Below, piece by piece: positions 8,358 to 17,234 of a stretch of DNA of 47,181 nt (position 1 is the stretch's first letter; each line of letters begins with the position of its first letter). Origin of the DNA: Pirellulaceae bacterium (GTDB lineage Bacteria; Planctomycetota; Planctomycetia; Pirellulales; Pirellulaceae). The stretch spans positions 1-47,181 of the forward strand of contig JANQOL010000353.1 in NCBI GenBank assembly GCA_028289675.1, in the 5' to 3' direction. Below the pieces are notes generated by a model. That model was not told the origin of the DNA and did no database searches. It saw only the letters and a program-made list of their open reading frames with translations. A program made the position numbers and the translations under genes.

Positions 8358-9992
8358 ATGTCTCAATGTGTTCGCTGGGCTTGTTGCGTCGTCTTGTGTT
8401 TTTGGCTGATCAACCGCGCCGCTCTAGCGGCTGATCCGGAGTCTGTTTCGTCAGCCGCGCAACGACCAAATATTGTGTTCGCGTTTGCCGATGACTGGGG
8501 ACGCTATGCGAGCGCATACGCGAGGCTCGAATCAGGCGGACCCAGCGATATTGTTACTACACCGAACTTTGATCGCGTTGCTCAACAGGGCGTGTTGTTT
8601 ACTCAGGCTTACGTCAATGCACCTTCGTGCACGCCCTGCCGGAGTTCACTGTTAAGTGGACAGTATTTTTGGCGAACCGGGTTGGGAGCCATTTTGCAAG
8701 GAGCAATCTGGGACGATGACATTCCCACCTATCCACTGTTGCTTGAACAATCCGGCTATCACATCGGTCACACTTATAAAGTTTGGAGTCCGGGGACACC
8801 CAAAGATCAACCGCATGGTGGGAAACGCACCAGCTATAACTCGGCGGGACGGCGCTTCAACGCGTTCTCGCAGTTTGTTGAAAAACAAATCGTCGGCCAA
8901 CAGTCCGATCCCCAGTCCGCCCGGCAGCAGCTGTTGAACGAGGTACGCGACAACTTCCGGTCGTTTCTCGAACAGTGTGATGATCAACAACCGTTTTGCT
9001 ACTGGTTCGGACCGACGAATTGTCACCGCAAGTGGATTCGCGGATCCGGCAAGTCGCATTGGGGCCTCGAGCCCGATCAATTGCGTGGCAAGCTACCGGG
9101 CTACTTGCCTGACGTACCCGAAGTCCGTCAAGATTTCTGCGATTACTTGGGAGAAGTTCAGGCCTTTGACGCTGGCCTCGGAGTTTTGCTGAACGAGTTG
9201 GACGAGCGGGGGTTGGCGGACAACACGATCGTGGTGGTCAGCGGCGATCATGGCATCCCCGGCATTCCCCGGGGCAAGTGCAATCTCTACGATCTTGGAA
9301 CGCGCGTGCCGTTGGCGATTTGCTGGCCCAGTGGCGCGGGCGCAGGTTTGGTCGTCGACGATTTTGTAAGTTTACCTGACTTGGCCCCGACTTTCTTGCA
9401 AGCCGGCGGGGTGGTCGTCCCCAATGTCATGACCGGTCGCAGTTTGGTACCCGTGCTGCAATCTCGACGTTCGGGTGTGATTGATGATCAGCGAGATCAT
9501 GTGGTGGTCGGCCGTGAACGGCACGTCGCCAAAGCTCGCCATGGACAGCTGCCATATCCTCAGCGAGCGATTCGCACTGCTCAGTTCCTGTACATCCGCA
9601 ACTTCAAACCCGATCGCTATCCCATGGGTTTGGCACCTGGCTTTGGTTTGGCCGAGGACGCTGCTTGGCCCAGTTTCGACCAGTTGCGCGAGAACACGTT
9701 TTCCGCATTTGGCGACTTGGATGCCAGTCCCACCAAAGCTTGGATGCTGACGCACCTGGAAGCTCAAGCAACTCGCCAACAAGTGGAACTGACCATGGGC
9801 TTGCGGCCCGCAGAAGAGTTGTTTGATGTGAGGCAAGACCCGGATCACATGACCAACCTTGCGGCAGATCCCGAGTACCGCGAAATCAAGCAGCGTCTTT
9901 CCGATCGCCTGATGAAGATTCTTCGTGACAGTGGCGATCCACGCGTCATCGGTGATCAATATGATCGACCACCCTTCGCCGGTACGCCTTAA
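8358..9992 (+). CDS. Secreted sulfatase of the formylglycine type
   Basis: 544 residues from ATG 8358, fixed by AAGGAG eight bases upstream; the frame is open further up but overlaps purM. A signal peptide ([15 protein letters not shown]) precedes [13 protein letters not shown], the N-terminal metal-binding motif (D45, D46). [14 protein letters not shown] holds the CxPxR signature, so C91 should be converted to formylglycine; the fourth motif position is Cys where Ser or Ala is common. [12 protein letters not shown] gives the second metal-binding Asp-His. It probably desulfates algal or other polysaccharides in the periplasm. The C-terminal [17 protein letters not shown] is the standard sulfatase end. 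It needs a formylglycine-generating enzyme or anaerobic SME from elsewhere in the genome. Confidence 0.92.
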   Translation: MSQCVRWACCVVLCFWLINRAALAADPESVSSAAQRPNIVFAFADDWGRYASAYARLESGGPSDIVTTPNFDRVAQQGVLFTQAYVNAPSCTPCRSSLLSGQYFWRTGLGAILQGAIWDDDIPTYPLLLEQSGYHIGHTYKVWSPGTPKDQPHGGKRTSYNSAGRRFNAFSQFVEKQIVGQQSDPQSARQQLLNEVRDNFRSFLEQCDDQQPFCYWFGPTNCHRKWIRGSGKSHWGLEPDQLRGKLPGYLPDVPEVRQDFCDYLGEVQAFDAGLGVLLNELDERGLADNTIVVVSGDHGIPGIPRGKCNLYDLGTRVPLAICWPSGAGAGLVVDDFVSLPDLAPTFLQAGGVVVPNVMTGRSLVPVLQSRRSGVIDDQRDHVVVGRERHVAKARHGQLPYPQRAIRTAQFLYIRNFKPDRYPMGLAPGFGLAEDAAWPSFDQLRENTFSAFGDLDASPTKAWMLTHLEAQATRQQVELTMGLRPAEELFDVRQDPDHMTNLAADPEYREIKQRLSDRLMKILRDSGDPRVIGDQYDRPPFAGTP

Positions 9993-10019
9993 CGTCCAGC
10001 TTAGGAGCATTGAAATTGC

Positions 10020-10048
10020 CCGACTCGACAGCGCCACTTTCGAGTCGG
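10020..10048 (+). terminator. Hairpin after the sulfatase gene
   Basis: Perfect 9-bp stem (10020-10028 with 10040-10048, CCGACTCGA arms) with an 11-base loop, 27 bases after the sulfatase stop and followed by TATTTGTT. It lies between convergent genes and could serve both strands. Confidence 0.5.
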
Positions 10049-10133
10049 TATTTGTTGGCTTTCAGCTAAAAGTGGTACTGTCCAGCTTGTAGTGGCGAAT
10101 CTTGGATGTGTAACGAGCAAAGCGGGTGTTGAT

Positions 10134-10616
10134 TCAACCATCCCAGATTCCCAAGCAACGTCGCAACAGCACCAGTTGCCCGAGGTGGTACGCATTGTGA
10201 TCCGCAATGAGCAACGCTTCGCGCAGAATTGTTTGACCGTCGCCGTGGGGAATGGGAGCGAACAAATCTGTCGTCGGGCTGGAGACCAAGTCAATCATCT
10301 CGTTTAAGTCGTTTCGGAATGCGTTCACGCTTTTGTCCCAGGATTCTGGTTCGGGCGGAGCGTCATGTTCCGGCCAGTATCCATCTGGGAATTTGGGCGA
10401 CACATGATCTGCGTCGCGAGAGAACTCAAGAATATCCCATTGGCAAATGCGTAGGTGTTCCAGCAATTGCCAGACTGAATGCTCAGTGCCTCGGACCTTC
10501 GCTCCGCGCATCGCCTCAGGAACATCGGCAATTGCCTGCTCAAAATCTAGGTGCGCGCCACCGCCTTTGAGTAGATACACCACGTGTTCACGGAGAGACA
10601 GATCAGTGCTGGACAT
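10134..10616 (-). CDS. DinB-superfamily protein
   Basis: 160 residues from the second of two close ATGs: AAGGA is nine bases from ATG 10616 but directly abuts ATG 10625. A four-helix-bundle DinB/DUF664 pattern is visible. [17 protein letters not shown] contains the first metal-ligand His on helix 2, and [16 protein letters not shown] near the C-terminus carries the HxxxH ligands. Family members include mycothiol-, bacillithiol- and glutathione-dependent transferases and proteins induced by DNA damage. The activity here is unknown. Its neighbours do not help. Confidence 0.8.
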   Translation of the reverse strand: MSSTDLSLREHVVYLLKGGGAHLDFEQAIADVPEAMRGAKVRGTEHSVWQLLEHLRICQWDILEFSRDADHVSPKFPDGYWPEHDAPPEPESWDKSVNAFRNDLNEMIDLVSSPTTDLFAPIPHGDGQTILREALLIADHNAYHLGQLVLLRRCLGIWDG

Positions 10617-10940
10617 GTGAACCATTCCTTGCCAATCGAGTAATCTTGATCTCGATTTTACCGGCAGCGGGCCGTTGCTAGAACACGGTCACCGTCGGTG
10701 AGCTCGACGTCGAGCCCGTGTTTACCGGGTAAACTGGGAACGTAGAATGAGTTGTTCGTCCACTTTGTCTACGTGGCAAAGAAGAAACACATCGACGTGC
10801 GTTCCAAGTGATGCGCGGTTTGCCAACGGTTGGCGAATCGCATGTCGCCACACGCATTCTTGGCAAACAAAGTTTGCACGCGAACGAACCGTGGAGGTCG
10901 TGGCAATGACGTATCAAGAGCAGCAACTCAGGAATTCAAT
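10617..10940. other. Divergent intergenic region
   Basis: About 320 bases between the DinB-like gene (leftward) and the S46 peptidase (rightward). It must hold both promoters. It also contains the three-way-junction palindrome at 10682-10722 and a TTTACC-G-GGTAAA palindrome just after it. Frames in this stretch read as protein-like for 20-50 codons but are broken by stops. Confidence 0.5.
10682..10722. repeat. Perfect three-way-junction palindrome
   Basis: AACACGG (10682-10688) pairs with CCGTGTT (10716-10722). Between them lie two complete hairpins, TCACC-GTC-GGTGA (10689-10701) and GCTCG-ACGT-CGAGC (10702-10715). Every base outside the two loops is paired. The second hairpin is also a perfect 14-bp palindrome at the DNA level. 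The function is unknown: it could be a protein-binding site, a small structured RNA or a recombination site. Confidence 0.55.
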
Positions 10941-13058
10941 ATGAAGTTCTCACTCCTAGCCGCGTTCATCTTCGCTGCTGTAGCCAACTTTGTGCGGGCT
11001 GAAGAAGGCATGTTTCCAATCAGTGAGATAGGTGGGCTGAGTCTGGCCGACAAGGGTCTGAGGCTGACTGCGGAGGAGGTCTTCAACGCCGATCAGACTT
11101 GTCTTGTCGATGGCATTTGCAAAGTAAATGGTTGCACCGGTTCATTTGTGTCACCACGCGGCTTGATCATTACCAACCACCACTGTGCCTATCGCGCGAT
11201 CCAAAGTTCGAGTTCCACGACCGACGACTACTTGCGAGACGGTTTCCAAGCGAAGAGCCTCGGCGACGAGATTCCAGCCAAGGGATACACCGTTCGCATC
11301 ACCGAGTCGTTTCAAGATATTTCCAATCAAGTTCTGTCGGTCATCACGCCTGAAATGAGCTACATGGAGCGGACCAAAGCGATCGAGCAATGCCAGAAAG
11401 AGCTGGAGAAGGCTGCTGAGGAGAAACACGTCGGACAGCGCGCGGAAGTTGCCGAGATGTTTGCCGGCAAGACTTACGTTCTCTTTCTGTACACGTACAT
11501 CAAGGACGTGCGTCTGGTTTTTGCACCGCCCGCGTCCGTTGGCAACTTTGGTGGTGAAGTTGATAACTGGGAATGGCCGCGTCATACCGGTGACTTTTCG
11601 TTTATGCGGGCCTACGTGGCTCCCGACGGTTCGACCGCCGAATACTCCAAAGACAACGTGCCTTATCAGCCAAAGAGGTTCATTCGGGTCGAACCCAAGG
11701 GCGTAGATGAAGGTGATTTTGTGATGCTCATTGGCTACCCTGGCCGTACGGCCAGGCACAAGACAGCCAGCTTTCTAAAGTATGAACAAAATGTGCGACT
11801 GCCTTACGTGGTCGACCTCTATCAGTGGCAAATCGAACAAATGCAACAGGCCGGCAAGGAAGATCGAGCCATAGCGCTCAAGCATTCATCCCGCATGAAG
11901 AGTTTGGCGAATGTCGAAAAGCGATCGCGCGGTCAGCTCAAAGGACTGGTACGAAAGAATATTGTGGCCACCAGGGCCGAGGCCGAGGCCGAATTGCAGT
12001 CGTTCATCAATTCAGATGACGATCGCCGCGAGAAGTACGGAGCTTTGCTAAAAGACATCGCTGGCGTTTACGCAGAGATGGAGGCCAACCGCCACGAGTT
12101 AGACATCGAGAATATTCGCTCAGCCAGCCGCCTGATGTACTTTGCGTTCACGATTTACGATGCGGCGGTCGAGCGGCAAAAGGCCGATGTAGAACGAGAA
12201 ACGCCGTACATGGATCGAAATTTCGATCTGACACGCCGTCGCCTTGCGTTGGCAGTAGAGGACTACCATCCGCCGACCGATCGGATCATCCTGCAGGAAA
12301 TGCTGCGGCGCGTCCGGGCCTCCGGTGGCAAGACGCAAGATATTGCCGATCAGTTGCCTGCCGAGGATTCGCTCGCCGAATTGTATGCTGCGACGTCGTT
12401 GGGCAGTGCGGAAGTCGTCCAGGCTTGCCATGATAAGACTCCTGAGCAACTTGCGGCCATGGACGATCCAGCCATCTCGGCCATCATTCGTCTGTATCCA
12501 AAGTACCTGGAGTTACGCGAGCAATCCAAGTCGCGCGAAGGAAAGCTCGACCAGCTCTACGGCGAACTGGTCACCGTCAAGCAAGAGTTCTTGAAACAGA
12601 ATTTTGTGCCGGACGCGAATTCGACGCTCCGTTTGACGTACGGTCACGTGAAGGGATACTCCCCCGAGGATGCGGTTTACAAATCGCCCATTACAACTTT
12701 AGGTGGTGCCGTCGCGAAAGCTACTGGGGTGGCTCCTTTTGTTCTACCACCATCGATCGTTGAAAAGCACGCTCAACGCGACTTTGGGTCATTCGTGCAC
12801 CCTAAACTGAAAGATGTTCCGACGGGGATCTTGTACGACACAGACACCACCGGCGGCAATTCGGGTAGCCCGATTTTGAATCATGAAGGGCGATTGGTCG
12901 GCGTCAATTTTGACCGCGCGTTTGAGGCCACCATCAACGATTTCGCTTGGAACGAAGCTTACAGCCGGTCGATTGGAGTCGATATTCGTTACGCCCTGTG
13001 GATCACCGGTAACGTCTTCGGTGCCAACCATTTGCTGAAAGAAATGGGAGTCGAATGA
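10941..13058 (+). CDS. S46 family serine peptidase (dipeptidyl-peptidase 7/11-like)
   Basis: 705 residues from ATG 10941, where a signal peptide (SLLAAFIFAAVANFVRA) begins; AGGA lies nearby upstream. EEGMFPISEI is the mature start. GLIITNHHC (about residues 74-82) carries the catalytic His, VDNWEWPRHTGDFSFMRAYV is the S46 hallmark block, and TTGGNSGSPI near residue 641 carries the nucleophilic Ser. The length matches DPP7 and DPP11 (about 700-720). These enzymes release dipeptides from the N-terminus of peptides in the periplasm, so the role is peptide nutrition. P1 preference (acidic or hydrophobic) cannot be judged by eye. Confidence 0.93.
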   Translation: MKFSLLAAFIFAAVANFVRAEEGMFPISEIGGLSLADKGLRLTAEEVFNADQTCLVDGICKVNGCTGSFVSPRGLIITNHHCAYRAIQSSSSTTDDYLRDGFQAKSLGDEIPAKGYTVRITESFQDISNQVLSVITPEMSYMERTKAIEQCQKELEKAAEEKHVGQRAEVAEMFAGKTYVLFLYTYIKDVRLVFAPPASVGNFGGEVDNWEWPRHTGDFSFMRAYVAPDGSTAEYSKDNVPYQPKRFIRVEPKGVDEGDFVMLIGYPGRTARHKTASFLKYEQNVRLPYVVDLYQWQIEQMQQAGKEDRAIALKHSSRMKSLANVEKRSRGQLKGLVRKNIVATRAEAEAELQSFINSDDDRREKYGALLKDIAGVYAEMEANRHELDIENIRSASRLMYFAFTIYDAAVERQKADVERETPYMDRNFDLTRRRLALAVEDYHPPTDRIILQEMLRRVRASGGKTQDIADQLPAEDSLAELYAATSLGSAEVVQACHDKTPEQLAAMDDPAISAIIRLYPKYLELREQSKSREGKLDQLYGELVTVKQEFLKQNFVPDANSTLRLTYGHVKGYSPEDAVYKSPITTLGGAVAKATGVAPFVLPPSIVEKHAQRDFGSFVHPKLKDVPTGILYDTDTTGGNSGSPILNHEGRLVGVNFDRAFEATINDFAWNEAYSRSIGVDIRYALWITGNVFGANHLLKEMGVE

Positions 13059-13154
13059 ACTCCCATGCTGCGAAAGCACGTACGTCAGTAGATTGGCGAC
13101 AGTCCTCGGCGTGCAGTGTCGCTTCTAAATCTGATTGCCTTAAGGATTTTCATC

Positions 13155-14075
13155 ATGAAACGTCGCACATTTCTTACCACTAGCGCTGCCGTCGGTGCGG
13201 CTGCTGTTGCCGTCGATCCAAGACCTGCCAAGGCCGTTACCCAAAAGCACAAGTTCAAGTTGAAGTATGCTCCTCATTTCAACATGTTTAAGAACTTGGC
13301 CGGCGAGGATCCGATCGACCAGCTCAAATTCGCGGCCGACCAGGGCTTCACGGCCTGGGAAGACAACCGCATGAAGGCGCGTCCGGTCGAGCTGCAAGAG
13401 AAGATCGGGCAAACCATGGAGCGACTCGGGATGCAGATGGGTGTTTTCGTGGCCCATGGGTCGATCGGAAAACTCACTTTCGCCCGCAAAGACGAAGCCG
13501 TTTGGGATTCCGTTCTGAAAGACATCCGAGATTCCATTGAAGTGGCCAAAAGAGTCAATGCAAAATGGATGACCGTCGTTCCAGGCAACCTCGATGAAAC
13601 GGGACGTGATCGACTCGCTATGGGCTATCAGACGGCCAACGTCATCGAGTTGCTAAGGCGATGTTCGGACATTCTTGAGCCGCACGAATTGGTGATGGTG
13701 CTGGAACCGCTCAATTGGTACGCCAACCATGGCGGCGTGTTTCTTCAAGGTTCTCCACAGGCGTATTCGATCTGCAAGGCGGTGGACAGTCCATCCTGCA
13801 AGATCCTGTTCGACATCTATCATCAGCAGATCACGGAGGGCAACCTGCTCCCGAATATCGAGAAGTGCTGGGACGAGATTGGCTACTTCCAATGCGGCGA
13901 CAATCCAGGACGCAAAGAACCGGGCACGGGCGAGATCAACTATCGCAATGTGTTCAGATACATCCATTCACGCGAGTTCGATGGCGTGCTTGGCATGGAA
14001 CACGGCAACTCGCGCAAAGGTGCTGAAGGCGAACAAGTCGTCATTGACGCCTACGTCGACGCCGACAGTTTCTAG
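13155..14075 (+). CDS. Tat-exported hydroxypyruvate-isomerase-like TIM-barrel protein
   Basis: 306 residues from ATG 13155 (AAGGA eight bases upstream). KRRTFLTTSAAVGAAAVAV is a twin-arginine signal. The rest is a xylose-isomerase-like TIM barrel of the hydroxypyruvate isomerase type: PIDQLKFAADQGFTAWEDN, LVMVLEPLNWYANHGGVFL (metal Glu) and KILFDIYHQQITEGNL (metal Asp, His), ending in FDGVLGMEHGNS (metal Glu). Planctomycetes carry many such exported proteins, thought to handle sugars or keto-sugars. The real substrate is unknown. It follows the S46 gene by 96 bases and may share its transcript. Confidence 0.87.
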   Translation: MKRRTFLTTSAAVGAAAVAVDPRPAKAVTQKHKFKLKYAPHFNMFKNLAGEDPIDQLKFAADQGFTAWEDNRMKARPVELQEKIGQTMERLGMQMGVFVAHGSIGKLTFARKDEAVWDSVLKDIRDSIEVAKRVNAKWMTVVPGNLDETGRDRLAMGYQTANVIELLRRCSDILEPHELVMVLEPLNWYANHGGVFLQGSPQAYSICKAVDSPSCKILFDIYHQQITEGNLLPNIEKCWDEIGYFQCGDNPGRKEPGTGEINYRNVFRYIHSREFDGVLGMEHGNSRKGAEGEQVVIDAYVDADSF

Positions 14076-14095
14076 TGCATGTGAGTCGACATGCA
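14076..14095 (+). terminator. Hairpin at the stop codon of the TIM-barrel gene
   Basis: Perfect 7-bp stem TGCATGT (14076-14082) with ACATGCA (14089-14095) and a 6-base loop, starting directly after the TAG. There is no T-run, so an intrinsic terminator is only possible. Confidence 0.35.
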
Positions 14096-14154
14096 AGCTA
14101 GAGCATTCACGCGACTCAAGTTTCATACGTAATGCTACTGAATGCGTTTACTGA

Positions 14155-14697
14155 ATGACGCCCGAAGACGCAAATCGAATCGAAGACGCACTTGGCATAT
14201 CGCTTCCGCACGACTATCGCCAGTTGCTACTCAACTACCCCGTCGTCTACGATCGCGGCACGAAACACGGTGACCTCTGGGACGACGCTGATGCGATTAT
14301 CAAACGCAACGAAGAACTGCGCTCCAAACGCAAGAGCTTCGGGACGGAATACGAAGCACTTCCTAACCAATACTTGTTTGTCGGTGACGATGGTGGTGGA
14401 TGGCAGCACCTGATCGACCTGCAGACCGACCCGCCGATTGTCCACGTCATGGAATTTGAGGCGATCGGCACTATCTCTCCCGCAACCGATGGTGATGGTG
14501 ATCCGCAATCGCTCCGTGACTGGTTTCATGATCGATTGATCGACATGCGTGATGGCGGGATAGATATTTCGTCCACCGAACATCCCGCAGGCAAAATCAC
14601 CTTCGGCTGCGTAGCAGCTGTGCTGGTATTTTGCTTGATCGTCGCAATTGTGCTCGTTCTAATGATCGCCGGAGTTCAATACGTTCTCGGTGGATAG
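14155..14697 (+). CDS. SMI1/KNR4 (SUKH) domain protein with C-terminal membrane anchor
   Basis: 180 residues. The first about 135 form a SUKH domain: IEDALGISLPHDYRQLLLNY is the conserved first helix block and YLFVGDDGGGWQHLIDLQTD the central strand motif, with VMEFEAIGTI after it. Residues about 148-175 (CVAAVLVFCLIVAIVLVLMI) are a membrane helix, which makes this a tail-anchored version. SUKH proteins include immunity proteins of polymorphic toxins, but single genes like this occur widely and no toxin gene is adjacent. No clear ribosome site is visible at this ATG. Confidence 0.75.
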   Translation: MTPEDANRIEDALGISLPHDYRQLLLNYPVVYDRGTKHGDLWDDADAIIKRNEELRSKRKSFGTEYEALPNQYLFVGDDGGGWQHLIDLQTDPPIVHVMEFEAIGTISPATDGDGDPQSLRDWFHDRLIDMRDGGIDISSTEHPAGKITFGCVAAVLVFCLIVAIVLVLMIAGVQYVLGG

Positions 14698-14785
14698 TTT
14701 GATAGCCAATAGTTGCATACGAGTTCGTTGGCGTGCTTACATAGGCTATCTCTCGTCGCCGCCGTGTGGTTGTCAAAAGGGACTA

Positions 14786-15049
14786 ATGAGCATGCCCAGT
14801 AGCAACAAAGCGAACCTCAAGCGTCAAGTTCACAGGATTCCGAAGTTTGTATTGGACGCCCTCGAACGTGAGGCGTTGATGGCGGCTTACCGCGAACGTC
14901 CGGCCTATCAGCAGAATGACTACATCGGGTGGATCAACGCCGCCAAGCGTGATCAGACGAAGCAGAAACGCCTCAATCAAATGCTTGCTGAGCTTGAGCA
15001 GGGAGGTGTGTACATGAAAATGAACCATTCTCCAAGCAGAAAACAGTAA
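14786..15049 (+). CDS. YdeI/OmpD-associated family protein, short form
   Basis: 87 residues from ATG 14786, supported by AAAAGGGA just upstream. The C-terminal part (ERPAYQQNDYIGWINAAKRD, then QKRLNQMLAELEQG) is the YdeI/OmpD-associated helical module, which normally ends proteins of about 190 residues. Here only this module is present, so it is either a short family member or an N-terminally truncated copy. The biochemical role of the family is not established. Confidence 0.7.
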   Translation: MSMPSSNKANLKRQVHRIPKFVLDALEREALMAAYRERPAYQQNDYIGWINAAKRDQTKQKRLNQMLAELEQGGVYMKMNHSPSRKQ

Positions 15050-15130
15050 ACATGTTCGTAAGCCCAACCGCCAATGCATTCGACCGCGTGACAATGTCAC
15101 TGAGAGCCGAAAGTCAACCCTCCAAAGCGA

Positions 15131-15634
15131 GTGATTGGCCGCGTTCGACGCACTGAAGAGCAGCAACTGGACATGCCACCACCGCAGACGATCCAGTTCA
15201 CACGCCGACGGTGGGATCGCCTTTTTGCGATCGCGACAATCTTCGCGTGCATTGTGTCAGGAGTTTGCGGTTACCTGACTGGCCACTTTCGATACTGTCT
15301 AGTACCACTTTCATTTGTAGTGATGTGGGTTTACTTTCGACGACAAACCCCAGCGACCTGCGCACGAACTCAAACCATAGAAGGCAACCCACAGACGATC
15401 CGCCTTCTTGTTTGGCTTAGCTTTATCTTGGTCTGGACCGCCTGCTTCTTCGCATTCGACACATTTGTTCTGAAGAATCCAATTCGTGGTCCGCTGCATT
15501 GGTATCATTGGCTGTTCTTGGTCCTGACCGTAACAGTGATGATAAGTGGCTGTCACCTCATTGGGGGCACTGTCAAACATACGCGAGCGAACCAGGAAAG
15601 CGACGAGCAACACGCGGATACAGAGAGAAGTTAA
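15131..15634 (+). CDS. Hypothetical membrane protein, four helices
   Basis: 167 residues from GTG 15131, or 153 from ATG 15173 (MPPPQTIQF), which I consider equally likely as neither has a clear ribosome site. Four hydrophobic segments are visible: about FAIATIFACIVSGVCGYLTG, YCLVPLSFVVMWVYF, LLVWLSFILVWTACFFAF and HWLFLVLTVTVMISGCHLI. The tail is hydrophilic and acidic. I do not recognise the family. It may be a lineage-specific gene in this run of small plus-strand genes. Confidence 0.5.
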   Translation: MIGRVRRTEEQQLDMPPPQTIQFTRRRWDRLFAIATIFACIVSGVCGYLTGHFRYCLVPLSFVVMWVYFRRQTPATCARTQTIEGNPQTIRLLVWLSFILVWTACFFAFDTFVLKNPIRGPLHWYHWLFLVLTVTVMISGCHLIGGTVKHTRANQESDEQHADTERS

Positions 15635-15706
15635 TGAACTATTCGGTGCAGCAATATGTTGATGGCGTGCTTCCTGATGGTTAGTGTTACTCCCGCCGCC
15701 TTTCGC

Positions 15707-15772
15707 TGGAGTCCAGGCTTTAGCCGCAGTCGAGATCCTCAGAAACTGAAAACGGCTGAAGCCTGGACTCCA
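15707..15772. repeat. REP-like inverted repeat, 20-bp arms
   Basis: Arms 15707-15726 and 15753-15772 are complementary over 20 bp with one G-T wobble; the right arm begins CGGCTGAAGCCTGGACTCCA. The loop is 26 bases. It lies between a membrane-protein gene and a secreted-protein gene. The arm wording resembles a dispersed intergenic element I associate with planctomycete genomes; this is recollection and was not checked. Confidence 0.65.
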
Positions 15773-15847
15773 ACCTGCTGGGATCTTCGTCTCAATGTAG
15801 AATGCTTAGTTGGGCCCCGATTCACCTACGCAACTGGAGCACAAGTC

Positions 15848-16351
15848 ATGGAGATCACTCGTTTGGTACGCAAAACTTTGTATGTCTGGGTCTGCGTTTT
15901 TGGAGCCGTGCTTTTGGGCGAGAAGGTTGAAGCTGCGGACCATCCAGCGTTTCAGCCGGTCAAAGAACTGTTTGCCGCGATGTCCAAACACGATGGCAAA
16001 GCTATGCAAGACACTGCAACCGAGGACTTTCAATTACTCGAACATGGCGAAGACTGGACGATGCAGAAACTCGTCGATGCGGTCCAACCCAAGGGCAAAC
16101 CGTACGTGCGAAAGAATTTCTTCAAGCAGATTCGAGCTCGACAAAAGGGCGACATGGCTTGGGTGAGCTACTGGAACAAGGCTGAGATTCATCGTGACGG
16201 CGGAATGCGAACCGTCGTTTGGCTTGAGAGTGCGGTCATGGTCAGAGAGCACGACCAGTGGAAAGTTCAACTGCTGCACTCGACTCGTTTGGAACCAGAC
16301 AAGGTTCCGCGAGATATTGAGTGGGTTGAATTTGAGACGACTCCAAAATGA
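15848..16351 (+). CDS. Secreted NTF2-like (SnoaL/DUF4440) protein
   Basis: 167 residues from ATG 15848; the frame is open upstream through the inverted repeat but that part is not protein-like. There is a signal peptide (LYVWVCVFGAVLLGEKVEA). The mature part has the cone-shaped NTF2 pattern: FQPVKELFAAMSKHDGKAMQ as helix 1, then strands ending in SAVMVREHDQWKVQLLHSTR. Such domains bind small hydrophobic ligands or act as enzymes; nothing shows which applies here. It lies 166 bases before the ECF sigma gene on the same strand. Confidence 0.72.
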   Translation: MEITRLVRKTLYVWVCVFGAVLLGEKVEAADHPAFQPVKELFAAMSKHDGKAMQDTATEDFQLLEHGEDWTMQKLVDAVQPKGKPYVRKNFFKQIRARQKGDMAWVSYWNKAEIHRDGGMRTVVWLESAVMVREHDQWKVQLLHSTRLEPDKVPRDIEWVEFETTPK

Positions 16352-16445
16352 TAGGCTATCTGAAGAGTTGACCGTAAGACGGGCACTCCTACCCGCTGTC
16401 AGGTTTCGGATAGGTTCTAAATCGGCGACTGTCGCGCCCGAGCAT

Positions 16446-16463
16446 TTCACCCGGTCGGGTGAA
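16446..16463. promoter_or_regulatory. Palindrome upstream of the ECF sigma gene
   Basis: TTCACCCG-GT-CGGGTGAA, a perfect 8-bp inverted repeat with a 2-base centre, 54 bases before the sigma start codon. It could be an operator or the end of the preceding transcript; there is no T-run. Confidence 0.4.
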
Positions 16464-16517
16464 GTGAACTGATAAGCATTCATTGCCACGGGCTGGCTTG
16501 CGCCCGATACTAAGTCG

Positions 16518-17129
16518 ATGACCGAAACGTCACTCAGTCTACTGAATCGCCTCCGTCGCTCGCCCGAGTCCGAATCATGGACTCGACTTGTCGAACTGTA
16601 TGCACCGCTAATCAGAATATGGTTGCATAAGTACGAAGTCCAAGACAGCGATGCCGAAGACCTTGTGCAAGAGGTGCTGCTGGCCGTAACCAAGGATCTC
16701 ACCAAGTTCGAACATCGAGGGCAGCCGGGAGCTTTTCGGGCGTGGCTGAAGGAGATTTTGGTCAACCGACTGCGAAATTTCTGGAGGGCACGAGATCGTC
16801 GGCGCGAGGCAGGTGGTGATTCCAATATCGACCGAAGGCTGGCGGAACTGGAGAACCCAGCCAGCGATTTGAGCCGCCTCTGGGACGAAGAGCACGATCG
16901 GTACGTGTTGCGACAACTACTCGAAATGGTCGAGCCGCATTTTGCTCCTAAGACATGGAAGGCGTTCTATCGGGTTGCCTTGAAGGGAGAAAGACCGCGA
17001 GATGTGGCATCAGAAATGCAAATTTCTTTGAACGCTGTTGTAACCGCTAAGTCCAGAGTGCTGAGAAGGTTACGTCAAGAGACCCAAGGGTTGGTGGATG
17101 CTTCCTCGGGTTTTTTGGTCGAAGGCTAA
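16518..17129 (+). CDS. ECF-type RNA polymerase sigma factor (planctomycete class)
   Basis: 203 residues. Region 2 runs from about 20 to 95 (WTRLVELYAPLIRIWLHKYE, DAEDLVQEVLLAV, FRAWLKEILVNRLRNFWRAR). Region 4 covers about 135-185 (FAPKTWKAFYRVALKGERPR, then DVASEMQISLNAVVTAKSRV with LRRLRQ). ECF factors direct polymerase to stress or envelope regulons. The next gene, 105 bases on, is a membrane kinase with an N-terminal zinc anti-sigma-like domain, an arrangement known for planctomycete ECF-kinase modules. That makes the kinase the likely controller. No ribosome site is obvious. Confidence 0.9.
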   Translation: MTETSLSLLNRLRRSPESESWTRLVELYAPLIRIWLHKYEVQDSDAEDLVQEVLLAVTKDLTKFEHRGQPGAFRAWLKEILVNRLRNFWRARDRRREAGGDSNIDRRLAELENPASDLSRLWDEEHDRYVLRQLLEMVEPHFAPKTWKAFYRVALKGERPRDVASEMQISLNAVVTAKSRVLRRLRQETQGLVDASSGFLVEG

Positions 17130-17234
17130 CATACTTCGGCAGGTTCGGCTCTTTCTAGATAGCGGCACGTCGCGGACCGATGGGTCTGTGGCCGGGCCGG
17201 CGAACGCTGAAGATTCAACGGCGGAGAATGAACT

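Noticed and set aside
10678-10926. Minus-strand frame upstream of the S46 peptidase
   Set aside because: It has no ribosome site or domain, and its end is explained by the palindromic structure; neighbouring frames look equally protein-like for short distances.
14698-16361. Integron-like cassette array
   Set aside because: Small same-strand genes and a shared 11-base string (14741 and 16351) suggested it, but there are no attC core sites or integrase, and an 11-base match is expected by chance in a window of this size.
16034-16825. Minus-strand frame of 263 codons
   Set aside because: It lies antisense to the NTF2-like and ECF sigma genes, both of which have clear domains; it has none.
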